Shown: positions 1-5,569 of the stretch, piece by piece
Numbering within the stretch: position 1 is the stretch's first letter
Layout: every line of letters starts with the position of its first letter
Assembly: GCA_025060055.1 (NCBI GenBank)
Contig: JANXCK010000183.1
Span: forward strand, 1-6,784
DNA: 6,784 nt
Source of the DNA: Fimbriimonadales bacterium
Lineage (GTDB): Bacteria > Armatimonadota > Fimbriimonadia > Fimbriimonadales > GBS-DC
Reading direction: 5' to 3'
The notes under the pieces: model-generated
Seen by the model: the letters and a program-made list of their open reading frames with translations, nothing else
Told to the model about the DNA's origin: nothing
Databases searched by the model: none
Program-made: the position numbers and the translations under genes

Positions 1-171
1 GCCGCATATTTGATACTGCTGGCACAGAGTGCGCCACTCCTGTACCATACTGGGCGGGTCTTCCAGTAAGGTGAACACAGTGGTCAGAGTCTGCAGATAT
101 TGCTCAGCGTTCGCTGGGGACAGTCCTAATCCGTTCTGCGCCTTAGGGCGCTTGGCAACCACATAAGTGCC
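1..171 (-). pseudogene. VapC-like PIN-domain protein, 5'-truncated fragment, continuing off the left edge
   Basis: PIN domains of this kind are metal-dependent ribonucleases, usually toxins of type II toxin-antitoxin pairs. Reading leftwards from 171, 57 codons stay open to the window edge. They include VVAKRPKAQNGLGLSPANA, then TLLEDPP and EWRTLCQQYQICG. This matches the middle of VapC-like PIN proteins, where a 'VATRP...NGLGLS' block is followed by 'LLPDTP', then 'EWRRL...Y.V.G' and the acidic HDARLVA motif. That motif would lie just beyond position 1. The usual first 60 or so residues, with the first catalytic Asp, are missing. The frame is closed by a TGA (172-174) that belongs to the end of the adjoining repeat element. 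Beyond the element there is only another repeat and the apt promoter. No antitoxin gene is visible. A GTG at 160-162 could start a short product, but it would lack half the active site. The family call is fairly firm; non-function is inferred. Confidence 0.72.
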
Positions 172-286
172 TCAAAGGTAAATCGTCCCTTTTCTGCGGG
201 GCGGGTTCTGAACCCGCCCCTACCCAAAACGCCCTGTAGGGGCGCGTTCTCAACGCGCCCGAAACAGGACGATTTCATATTTGAGG
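170..286. repeat. 117-bp palindromic element with terminal inverted repeats (family A, copy 1)
   Basis: The ends are imperfect inverted repeats: CCTCAAAGGTAAATCGTCC at 170-188 and GGACGATTTCATATTTGAGG at 267-286. Inside are two hairpins, GGCGGGTTCTGAACCCGCC (about 200-218) and GGGCGCGTTCTCAACGCGCCC-like arms (about 239-260), joined by CCTACCCAAAACGCCC. A second copy lies inverted at 6211-6279 and extends further at lower similarity. There is no open reading frame, so this looks like a non-autonomous, MITE-like or REP-like element. Its left end coincides with the break in the PIN gene. I see no clear target-site duplication. Confidence 0.75.
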
Positions 287-294
287 GACTCAAC

Positions 295-344
295 GGACGC
301 GCCCAGCGTCGCGTCGGCGCACGCGCCGACGATGGCGCCACTTG
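295..344 (+). repeat. 50-bp hairpin repeat (family B, copy 1)
   Basis: The sequence begins GGACGCGCCCAGCGTCGCGT and ends GATGGCGCCACTTG. It matches the reverse complement of 4256-4304 with one substitution and a small change in the hairpin loop. It contains the stem CGTCGGCG (312-319) / CGCCGACG (324-331). It sits between the family A element and the apt promoter, and it is not coding. Confidence 0.75.
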
Positions 345-381
345 TGCCGCCCGTGATGGAAACGCTCCCTTGCTTGGTTTG

Positions 382-390
382 TGGTATACT
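382..390 (+). promoter_or_regulatory. Extended -10 promoter for the apt operon
   Basis: TGG followed by TATACT (385-390) fits an extended -10 element (TGnTATAAT type). No good -35 is seen at 16-18 bp; TTGCTT at 370-375 is too close. Transcription would start near 397, giving a leader of about 19 nt that keeps the Shine-Dalgarno GGGAGG at 405-410. Confidence 0.55.
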
Positions 391-404
391 TCCCCCGTGC
401 AAAC

Positions 405-410
405 GGGAGG
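405..410 (+). promoter_or_regulatory. Ribosome binding site that fixes the apt start
   Basis: GGGAGG lies 5 nt before the ATG at 416. The frame is open upstream to 281, but that stretch would encode repeat DNA and lies upstream of the -10 box. The ATG at 416 is therefore the start. Confidence 0.75.
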
Positions 411-415
411 CAACG

Positions 416-937
416 ATGGCAGAGATTCTGGCAGCGCAACTGGTGCGCGACATCCCGAACTTCCCAGAGCCGGGGATTATCTTTAAGGACATTACCCCCG
501 TACTGAAGCATCCGCAGGCACTGAGGGAAGTGATTGACCTGATGACGGAGCATACACGCCAACTCCAACCGAATGTGATTGCGGGTATCGAATCGCGCGG
601 GTTCGTGTTCGGGCTACCGATAGCCATCAACTTAGGGCTGGGATTTGTGCCAATTCGCAAGTTAGGCAAACTACCGGGTGAGAAAATCAGCGAGGAGTAC
701 GCGCTGGAGTACGGTACAAACACCGTCGAGATGCACACCGACGCCGTCGAGCCGGGGCAGCGCGTGGTGGTCGTGGACGACTTGCTGGCGACAGGTGGCA
801 CGGCAAGCGCGGCAGCGCGGCTTATCGAGCGGCTCGGCGGAGTGGTGGCAGGGTTCGTGTTTCTGATCGAGCTGACCTTCTTGGACGGGCGCAAGCACCT
901 GCGCGGCTACGATGTCTACTCGCTGATTGAATACTAA
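416..937 (+). CDS. apt: Adenine phosphoribosyltransferase
   Basis: This enzyme converts adenine and PRPP to AMP and pyrophosphate, the cytoplasmic purine-salvage step. The product is 173 residues, normal for bacterial Apt (about 170-185). It starts with the family's N-terminal signature FPEPGIIFKDITP (16-28). ESRGF (59-63) and RKLGKLPG (81-88) follow. The PRPP-binding loop is VVVVDDLLATGGTA (117-130), with the paired acidic residues D121 and D122 that contact the ribose. The C-terminal half ends with the GxDVYSLI-type tail typical of Apt. The start is set by GGGAGG five nt upstream. It is the first gene of an operon, with a dGTPase-like gene beginning 6 bp after its stop and a zinc-ribbon gene after that. 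Expression probably comes from the TGG-TATACT promoter at 382-390. Nothing is missing or unusual. Confidence 0.96.
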   Translation: MAEILAAQLVRDIPNFPEPGIIFKDITPVLKHPQALREVIDLMTEHTRQLQPNVIAGIESRGFVFGLPIAINLGLGFVPIRKLGKLPGEKISEEYALEYGTNTVEMHTDAVEPGQRVVVVDDLLATGGTASAAARLIERLGGVVAGFVFLIELTFLDGRKHLRGYDVYSLIEY

Positions 938-943
938 ACGGCG

Positions 944-1999
944 ATGACAGTACGCGAGCGACTGGAGCAGCTGGAGTATCAGATTCTTGCGCCTTATGCG
1001 ACCAAGAGTGCGGACTCGCGCGGTCGCCCCATCCCCGAGCCGCCCGACCCCGTGCGCACAGCGTTCCAGCGCGACCGCGACCGCATCGTGCATAGCAAAG
1101 CCTTCCGACGCCTCAAACACAAAACCCAAGTGTTCTTAGACCCGAACGAAGACCATTACCGCACGCGCCTCACCCACACTTTGGAGGTGGCGCAGATTGC
1201 CCGCACCATCAGCCGCGCCTTGCGCCTGAATGAAGACCTCACCGAAGCGATTGCGCTGGCACACGACCTGGGACATCCCCCGTTTGGACACACGGGCGAA
1301 GAGGCACTGGACGCCATCTTCCAGCGGTATGTGCCCACTGCGCGGTTCCGCCACTATGAGCAGAGCCTGCGCGTGGTGGACTGCATCGAGAAAGACGGGC
1401 GAGGGCTGAACCTCACGCACGAGGTGCGCGAAGGTATTGTTGGGCATTCCAAAGGACGCGCCGACCTCACTACACACGAAGCGCAGAAAACCGTTCACCT
1501 GGAAGCCGCTGTGGTGCGCATCGCCGACCGCATCGCCTACCTCAATCACGACCTCGACGACGGCATCCGCGCAGGGCTGCTGCACCCCAGCGACCTGCCC
1601 CGCGATCTCGTGGAGTTTCTGGGCGCGACGCACAGCGAACGCATCGCTCGCATGGTAATCGATGTCGTCGAGCAAAGCGATGGCAAGCCCGTCGTGCAGA
1701 TGAGCCAGCCAATGCTGGATGCCGTGAACCGCATGAAGGAGTTTATGTTCGAGAACCTGTATCATCACCCTGAGGTGCGCCGCGAGCGTGAGAAGATGAC
1801 GCACATCATTCACCAGATGTTCGAGTACTACTTTGAGAACCCGCATGAAATGTCCGAGAAGTTCCGTCCACAAGAGGACACGGTCGAGGCGCGCGCGCAA
1901 GCGGTCTGCGACTACATCGCGGGCATGACCGACCGCTATGCACTCGCCAAGTATGAGCAACTCTTCCTACCGCGCAACTGGGGAGGGAGCGTGCCATGA
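944..1999 (+). CDS. dgt: dGTPase-like HD-domain deoxynucleoside triphosphate triphosphohydrolase
   Basis: Members of this family hydrolyse dNTPs to deoxynucleosides and tripolyphosphate and so lower or balance dNTP pools. The 351-residue product has the length of the shorter, type-2-like dGTPase homologues. The N-terminus carries RGRPIPEPPDPVRTAFQRDR (26-45) and the FRRLKHKTQVF block (54-64). Metal ligands of the HD site can be followed: H78 in RLTHTLE, H107-D108 in LAHDLGHPPFGH, and probably D195 in IADRIAYLNHDLDD. GHSKG (167-171) is also typical. Substrate preference cannot be read from sequence; many such homologues prefer dNTPs other than dGTP or need an activating nucleotide. The ATG at 944 lies 6 bp after the apt stop with no strong Shine-Dalgarno sequence, which suggests translational coupling. 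Its stop overlaps the next start (ATGA, 1996-1999). Confidence 0.92.
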   Translation: MTVRERLEQLEYQILAPYATKSADSRGRPIPEPPDPVRTAFQRDRDRIVHSKAFRRLKHKTQVFLDPNEDHYRTRLTHTLEVAQIARTISRALRLNEDLTEAIALAHDLGHPPFGHTGEEALDAIFQRYVPTARFRHYEQSLRVVDCIEKDGRGLNLTHEVREGIVGHSKGRADLTTHEAQKTVHLEAAVVRIADRIAYLNHDLDDGIRAGLLHPSDLPRDLVEFLGATHSERIARMVIDVVEQSDGKPVVQMSQPMLDAVNRMKEFMFENLYHHPEVRREREKMTHIIHQMFEYYFENPHEMSEKFRPQEDTVEARAQAVCDYIAGMTDRYALAKYEQLFLPRNWGGSVP

Positions 2000-2343
2000 G
2001 GCTTCGCTGTCGCCGCTGCAACGCCCCCATTGGGCTGGACGATTTTGTTTATATCGCGTACCACGCCCACACACTGGGAGCCAACCGCGTGGAGGTGCAT
2101 TTCCAGTGTGGTCGCTGCGGACATCGGGGCGAGCGGATGCTGCGCCAAGCCGACTGGGACGAACTGATGCTCAGCTACCTCGAAAATGACGAGCGCAGTG
2201 TGGAAGAGTGGATGGCGACTGAGCAGCTGGGTCCGATCACGGCGGAAGAGATTCGCGCAGTGCGCCGTGCCCTGCGCTCCGAGAACCTGCTGGAGAGCCT
2301 ACGCGCATGGGAACGCGCCCGCAACGAAGAGCAGCTTGAATAG
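1996..2343 (+). CDS. Small zinc-ribbon protein of unknown function, coupled to dgt
   Basis: I do not recognise this 115-residue protein. Two cysteine pairs, C5-R-R-C8 and C38-G-R-C41 (followed by H43), are separated by about 30 residues. They should form one treble-clef or zinc-ribbon-like site at the N-terminus. The rest is charged and looks helical, with many Glu and Arg residues (LENDERSVEEWMATEQLGP, then RAVRRALRSENLLESLRAW). It has no signal peptide or membrane segment, so it is probably cytoplasmic. The start is well supported: GGGAGGGAG at 1981-1989 is followed 6 nt later by the ATG at 1996, which overlaps the dgt stop by 4 nt. Being third in the apt-dgt operon, it may help regulate nucleotide metabolism or bind nucleic acid, but that is a guess from position and the zinc motif only. 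Confidence 0.82.
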   Translation: MRLRCRRCNAPIGLDDFVYIAYHAHTLGANRVEVHFQCGRCGHRGERMLRQADWDELMLSYLENDERSVEEWMATEQLGPITAEEIRAVRRALRSENLLESLRAWERARNEEQLE

Positions 2344-2348
2344 CGGAC

Positions 2349-2436
2349 GGCACGGACATTCCTGCCCATGCCACGCGCCCGCGAGACGCCGATGCCACAG
2401 GTGTAGCGTTAGCATCCTCACCAACGAATTGCTAAC
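2349..2436. repeat. Imperfect hairpins in the gap after the apt operon
   Basis: GGCACGGAC (2349-2357) and GCCCATGCC (2364-2372) form an imperfect stem. GTTAGCA (2408-2414) and TGCTAAC (2430-2436) form a perfect 7-bp stem with a 15-nt loop. I see no gene in the 179-bp gap 2344-2522; it holds these structures, a stronger hairpin and the next promoter. Confidence 0.4.
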
Positions 2437-2442
2437 AAGGTG

Positions 2443-2463
2443 CGGAGGCTGAAACAGCCTCCG
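2443..2463 (+). terminator. Perfect 9-bp hairpin, possible terminator or REP-like repeat
   Basis: CGGAGGCTG (2443-2451), loop AAA, CAGCCTCCG (2455-2463). It lies 100 bp after the last apt-operon gene and 17 bp before the next -35, which suits a terminator. There is no U-tract downstream (AAACCCGAAG follows), so intrinsic termination would be weak and a repeat or transcript-end stabiliser is equally possible. Confidence 0.45.
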
Positions 2464-2479
2464 AAACCCGAAGCAGGAA

Positions 2480-2507
2480 TTGCCCTCCGACGAATCGTAT
2501 CTATACT
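2480..2507 (+). promoter_or_regulatory. Promoter for the zinc-ribbon membrane protein gene
   Basis: TTGCCC (2480-2485), a 16-bp spacer and TATACT (2502-2507) make the best two-box promoter in the window. The predicted start point (about 2513-2515) falls inside the Shine-Dalgarno sequence GGAGG (2511-2515), so the leader would be only about 8-10 nt. Confidence 0.6.
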
Positions 2508-2522
2508 GCAGGAGGCGAGAGC

Positions 2523-3260
2523 GTGGATGAACCCATCAAGCGTTCGGACGCAGTGGAGAAGGAATACACGCAGGCGGTTATCTACGGTATCGTGGGGCTG
2601 GTAGCGCTGGCGCTCACTTTCCTGTTCTGGCGGTACGGCGGGATGTTCTACTCGTTCTCGTGGGGGTTCGGGCTTGTTTGGCTCGGCTCTTGGGGGTATG
2701 CGGCGTGGTCTTACTACAAAACGCTCAGAGTGCCCGCCCATCCTGTGGAATGCCCGTTCTGCCACAAGGCGACGATTCTGGTCGCGCCACCGCAGATGGA
2801 CTTCACTTGCGAACACTGCCTCAAGCGTGTGCCTATTGAAGACGGGCGCGTGCTGGAAGTGATTGCTGTCAAGTGCCCCCACTGCGGTTCGATGGAGCAG
2901 GTCTCAGTGAAAGCGGCCGCTGCGATTTGCGAGCAGTGCGGGCGCGAGTTCCCCGTTCGCGCCACAGGGCGCGTGCCCGCAGGGATGCCCCTGCCCCAAG
3001 ATGACCCGACACCCTACGAACTGGTGCTGTTGGGCGTCGAGCGGCGCAAGGAGGAACAAGCGATTCTGGCGTTGGGGAAGCTGTTGGATTTGAACCGCGC
3101 CGATGTGAAGAAGCTGCTCGAAACCGTGCCGTTGACGCTACTGACGAACCTGCCGCGGCGCAAGGCAGAGAGCTACGTGCGCGATTTGAGCGAGCAGGGC
3201 GTTTTAGTGGAGGCGCGGCGAATCGAAGACCCGAACCGCGTGCCCACCCCGTGGGGTTAG
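2523..3260 (+). CDS. Membrane-anchored multi-zinc-ribbon protein with an L7/L12 C-terminal-like domain
   Basis: The 245-residue product has three parts. Two hydrophobic segments (about 18-36 and 44-65) form a membrane hairpin. Four CxxC pairs follow (C77/C80, C96/C99, C118/C121, C136/C139), enough for two zinc ribbons. Residues about 164-233 resemble the C-terminal domain of ribosomal protein L7/L12: YELVLLG, then AILALGKLLDLNRADVKKLL, then a proline turn, AESYVRDL and GVLVEA. In L7/L12 the same positions hold 'DVVL', 'IKAVRELTGLGLKEAKDLV', 'AP' and 'A..LK..LE..GA.VE'. That domain docks translation factors on the ribosome; here the partner is unknown. The start is GTG at 2523, 7 nt after GGAGG (2511-2515); a nearby ATG at 2527 is out of frame. 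The product name is descriptive, as I know no characterised protein with this order of domains. Confidence 0.85.
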   Translation: MDEPIKRSDAVEKEYTQAVIYGIVGLVALALTFLFWRYGGMFYSFSWGFGLVWLGSWGYAAWSYYKTLRVPAHPVECPFCHKATILVAPPQMDFTCEHCLKRVPIEDGRVLEVIAVKCPHCGSMEQVSVKAAAAICEQCGREFPVRATGRVPAGMPLPQDDPTPYELVLLGVERRKEEQAILALGKLLDLNRADVKKLLETVPLTLLTNLPRRKAESYVRDLSEQGVLVEARRIEDPNRVPTPWG

Positions 3261-4195
3261 CGCAGCCGAAGCGTGATTTGCGTGACGCTGCACTGCGCCC
3301 ACTCGACACGCTTCGGGTCAGGCTTGAGTTGTGCCCCGCGCGGCTGTATGACTTGCCAGCGCGTGGCGCCGTAGGGCAAAAACAGGTAGGCGTTGGCGAA
3401 CGGGAGTCGCGCCTGCAGGGTCTCAGGCTCGGTGAGGCTTTCGCGCGCGCCGCGCAGGAAATCGTCTGGCTCCACGCCCCCCGCGCACAGCATCGCCCTG
3501 CCCAACCGCGCGCTGCCATATACTCGGTCAATATACAGCGCAAGCGCGAGGTACTCCTCGAAGCCGTCGCGTCGGCGCGAGCGCCAACGCGATAGGCTCA
3601 GCCCCTCGCGTGCAATCCGTTCCACCAACGGCTCCACAGCGCGACGCCGATACGCCTCCAACGCACTCAGCGGCGCGCCCATCAGGAACTCGTCGGCGTC
3701 TGCGCTGCTTCGGGCACGCTCAACTAAGTGGTGCGCGAACCACCGCTCGCCCAAGTCGCCGTTTGCCCACGGCTCTGGCTCGGTGTACGAGTTAATCGGT
3801 GGGATAATCCAGTGCCCGTACTCGTGCGTGAGTTCGCGCAGCCACTCGTGCGGTGGCACGCGCTCGGTGAGGTCGTACAAATAAATTAGATTCTGTTGCT
3901 GTTCCGCGCCTGCTTTACCTTCGGTCATCAGGAACACGCGCAGCAGGCGGTTGTAGCGCAGTGCGTGGTCTAAGCCCAGCTTGGTGCGGGCAAGATCGTA
4001 GCAGTGCAGCAGCAGTCGGCACGCACGCTCGGCATACGGGTAAAGCGTCTGCCGCTGCGCGTAAATCTCCAGCAGCGTGGTGGGTGTGTCCGCCTCCAAA
4101 ACGCCCTGCACGCGATAGGCAAACGCCGCTCGGTGCAGCGGGTCTTCCACAGGCGTCGCCAGCGGCTGCGGCGAGCCGACGACACGGTAGCGCAT
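3257..4195 (-). CDS. HExxH-motif protein, putative zinc metallopeptidase
   Basis: The 312-residue product contains ELTHEYGHWI, an HExxH zinc-binding and catalytic motif (HEYGH, residues 124-128). Downstream acidic residues E139, E141 and E150 (in ANGDLGERW) could supply a third, gluzincin-like ligand; which one is not clear. The part before the motif is helical and rich in Tyr and Arg, and the remainder resembles no family I can name. There is no signal peptide or transmembrane segment. The frame stays open upstream to an ATG at 4258, but that codon lies in repeat DNA and upstream of a TATACT box, so I chose the ATG at 4195. No Shine-Dalgarno sequence precedes it. The predicted start point is about 5 nt away, which suggests a leaderless mRNA. 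Its stop overlaps the stop of the convergent gene by 4 bp. A metal-binding role is likely; peptidase activity is inferred. Confidence 0.75.
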   Translation of the reverse strand: MRYRVVGSPQPLATPVEDPLHRAAFAYRVQGVLEADTPTTLLEIYAQRQTLYPYAERACRLLLHCYDLARTKLGLDHALRYNRLLRVFLMTEGKAGAEQQQNLIYLYDLTERVPPHEWLRELTHEYGHWIIPPINSYTEPEPWANGDLGERWFAHHLVERARSSADADEFLMGAPLSALEAYRRRAVEPLVERIAREGLSLSRWRSRRRDGFEEYLALALYIDRVYGSARLGRAMLCAGGVEPDDFLRGARESLTEPETLQARLPFANAYLFLPYGATRWQVIQPRGAQLKPDPKRVEWAQCSVTQITLRLR

Positions 4196-4206
4196 GGCAG
4201 CAGTAA

Positions 4207-4212
4207 AGTATA
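4207..4212 (-). promoter_or_regulatory. -10 box, probably driving a leaderless transcript
   Basis: On the minus strand TATACT (4212 to 4207) is followed by TTTACTGCTGCC and then ATG (4195). With a start point 6-7 nt after the box, the leader would be about 5 nt with no room for a Shine-Dalgarno sequence. No convincing -35 is seen. This box also argues against the upstream in-frame ATG at 4258. Confidence 0.5.
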
Positions 4213-4240
4213 GCCGATTTCCAGCTCTTGCGCGCTCTAA

Positions 4241-4377
4241 TACCAATCGGCGTTTCAAGTGGCGCCATCGTCGGCGCGACGCCGACGCGACGCAGGGCGC
4301 GTCCGTAGCGTCAGCGTCCCGCTGACGACTGAGTCGCTTGAAACCCCAACTGGTGTTATACCAATCGGGGTTTCAAG
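4241..4377. repeat. Composite palindromic element with three copies of one arm
   Basis: TACCAATCGGCGTTTCAAG (4241-4259) recurs as TACCAATCGGGGTTTCAAG (4359-4377) and, inverted, as CTTGAAACCCCAACTGGT (4337-4354). The last two form a near-perfect hairpin of about 41 nt; the first and the inverted copy enclose the family B repeat. Two further stems lie inside: CGTCGGCG (4269-4276) / CGCCGACG (4280-4287) and CGTCAGCG (4309-4316) / CGCTGACG (4320-4327). The element fills much of the gap between the HEYGH gene and the permease, and holds no gene. Confidence 0.7.
4256..4304 (-). repeat. 49-bp hairpin repeat (family B, copy 2, inverted)
   Basis: Its reverse complement matches 295-344 almost completely; the differences are one A/T substitution and a loop change (CGCACGCG against CGTCGCG). 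It is nested inside the composite element 4241-4377. Confidence 0.75.
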
Positions 4378-4403
4378 CGTCGTTACGCCCTCACCCTCAG
4401 CCT

Positions 4404-4499
4404 CTCGCCCGCGACGCGGGCGAGGGGCGCCGTCAGGAGGTAGGGGCGAGGTCACCTCGCCCCTACGCTCCCCCCCTCGCCCACGCAGTGGATGAGGGG
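4404..4499 (-). terminator. Three consecutive strong GC hairpins after the permease stop
   Basis: Stems are CTCGCCCGCG / CGCGGGCGAG (4404-4424), GTAGGGGCGAGG / CCTCGCCCCTAC with a TCA loop (4440-4466, perfect 12 bp), and CCCCTCGCCCAC / GTGGATGAGGGG (4473-4499, one mismatch and one G-T pair). The last begins 10 bp beyond the permease stop. None has a U-tract, so they may be REP-like repeats that stabilise or end the transcript rather than classical terminators. Together with the composite element they account for almost all of the 313-bp gap 4196-4508. Confidence 0.5.
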
Positions 4500-4508
4500 A
4501 CAAGGGGG

Positions 4509-5519
4509 TCAGGGTAACACGGCGTCTGAAACGGCGGTTGGCATAACCGCGTTGAGGAGCAACCCGACACTGGTGCAGTAGGCGAAGTACCACGCGCCCA
4601 ACTTCGCCAGCCCTTTCCAGCCAATCAGCAACCTCAGCACAGCGGCTTCGGGGAGCGAGGCAAGCGTGGTCGCCATCATCAGCGCAACAAGCGTGCCCAA
4701 CGGCAAGCCCGCCTCGGCTAACGGCAACAGAATCGGCAGCGCGACGGCAGCGTTCACATCCAGCGGCAGCCCCAGCAGCACGGCAGCCACAGGCGACCAC
4801 CAGGCGTGCCCAATCTGCAACATCACCTCCACAGGGCGCAAGTTGTAGTTCACCAGCACAGCAGCCAGCGCTGCGCCCACCAGCAACGCCACGCTGAGGC
4901 GACGCAGCAGCGTAAGCGCCTCATATGCGCTCTCGACCAGCGCACGCAGCAGGGGACGACGCCCCTCCGCAAAGACCTGCATCCGCGGCGCGTTGCACAG
5001 CGCGCACGGCTCCAGCCCAAACTTGTGCGCATAGCGTCCTGTAATCATCGCAGCGCCCAAGCCGAGTGTAAGGTAAAGCAGGGCGCCCTGCCAGCCCAAC
5101 ACAAGCAACACCACCACAATCGCAAACTCGTTCACAGCAGGCGCCGCGAACAGAAACGCCCCCGCCGACTGACGCGACGCGCCCGCGTGCAGCAGCGAGG
5201 CATACAGCGGCGTCACGCTGCACGAGCAAACAGGTGTGAACACGCCCAGCAGTGCGCCCGCTACCGTGCCTTTCCAGTCCGAGCGTCCCACGCTGCGCCG
5301 TAGCCACTTCACGCCCACCAGCCGCCGCGCAAAGCCCAGCACCGTCGTGGTGAGAACCAGCAGGATAGCCATCTTCACAAAGTCGTAAATCCAGTACTCC
5401 AGAAATGCCGTGAGGGGGTGTTCTGGCAGCCACTGCGTCAGCACGCGCCCCACCCACTTCGAGAGCGCCGTAATCGGGGCAAACGGGTCAATCAGGTAGG
5501 GGGGTAGCTCCAACTCCAT
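4509..5519 (-). CDS. ArsP/YraQ-family permease (DUF318, PF03773 type)
   Basis: This is a polytopic inner-membrane protein of 336 residues with about eight to ten hydrophobic segments in two halves. The first half holds the family hallmark GVFTPVCSCSVTPLY (92-106), with C98 and C100, followed by FLFAAPAVNEFAIVV (122-136). The second half has the related block NAAVALPILLPLAEAGLPLG (256-275) and LASLPEAAVLRLL (287-299). A loop between the halves carries an additional CALC pair (C172/C175). Characterised relatives export trivalent organoarsenicals (ArsP) or have been linked to metal efflux; the substrate here cannot be read. The start at 5519 is fixed by AAGGAGG 6 nt upstream; the open frame upstream to 5666 lacks family similarity. 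No ArsR-type regulator or arsenic gene adjoins it, which argues against calling it arsP outright. Confidence 0.88.
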   Translation of the reverse strand: MELELPPYLIDPFAPITALSKWVGRVLTQWLPEHPLTAFLEYWIYDFVKMAILLVLTTTVLGFARRLVGVKWLRRSVGRSDWKGTVAGALLGVFTPVCSCSVTPLYASLLHAGASRQSAGAFLFAAPAVNEFAIVVVLLVLGWQGALLYLTLGLGAAMITGRYAHKFGLEPCALCNAPRMQVFAEGRRPLLRALVESAYEALTLLRRLSVALLVGAALAAVLVNYNLRPVEVMLQIGHAWWSPVAAVLLGLPLDVNAAVALPILLPLAEAGLPLGTLVALMMATTLASLPEAAVLRLLIGWKGLAKLGAWYFAYCTSVGLLLNAVMPTAVSDAVLP

Positions 5520-5525
5520 TCCGAA

Positions 5526-5532
5526 CCTCCTT
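5526..5532 (-). promoter_or_regulatory. Strong ribosome binding site that fixes the permease start
   Basis: AAGGAGG on the minus strand (5532 to 5526), 6 nt before ATG at 5519. It is the best Shine-Dalgarno match in the window. Confidence 0.85.
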
Positions 5533-5553
5533 AGAGACTGTTTGAGAGTGTGG
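5533..5553. repeat. Solo end of the family C element inside the permease leader
   Basis: AGAGACTGTTTGAGA repeats the terminal sequence AGAGACTGTTTAAGA of the elements at 5743-6017 with one mismatch. No matching inverted end follows before 5743. It overlaps the predicted start point and 5' leader of the permease, directly upstream of its Shine-Dalgarno sequence. Confidence 0.55.
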
Positions 5554-5554
5554 G

Positions 5555-5563
5555 ATTGTACCA
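5555..5563 (-). promoter_or_regulatory. Extended -10 promoter for the permease
   Basis: Minus-strand TGG followed by TACAAT (5560 to 5555) is an extended -10 with five of six consensus bases. The start point would be near 5548, leaving a leader of about 29 nt that includes the ribosome binding site. The -35 region (about 5578-5583) overlaps a palindrome. Confidence 0.5.
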
Positions 5564-5569
5564 CAACGC

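Noticed and set aside
281..415. N-terminal extension of Apt from position 281
   Set aside because: It lies upstream of the promoter and translates repeat DNA, and the Apt family begins at the residue after GGGAGG.
250..894. Minus-strand open frame (214 codons) opposite apt
   Set aside because: It runs through two repeats and the apt coding region and has Ser/Thr-rich, low-complexity content with no family pattern.
1136..1960. Long minus-strand open frame (274 codons) opposite dgt
   Set aside because: It lies wholly antisense to a gene with clear catalytic motifs, as is common in GC-rich DNA. It has no recognisable domain and no ribosome binding site that I could see.
944..2343. apt-dgt-zinc-ribbon as a dedicated phage-defence island
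   Set aside because: Dgt homologues can be defensive, but here the neighbours are housekeeping genes and no other defence gene is present apart from a broken PIN fragment.
3515..3521. TATACT within the HEYGH coding region
   Set aside because: It is inside a gene with no start codon downstream in a useful position, so it is taken as chance.
3393..3884. Plus-strand open frame opposite the HEYGH gene
   Set aside because: It is antisense to a better-supported gene and is Arg/Ser-rich without domains.
4196..4258. N-terminal extension of the HEYGH protein from the ATG at 4258
   Set aside because: The extension would be encoded by repeat DNA and by the -10 region, and has no ribosome binding site.
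4806..5303. Plus-strand open frame opposite the permease
   Set aside because: Its product is rich in Arg, Gln and His, typical of the antisense of a membrane protein gene, and it has no motif.
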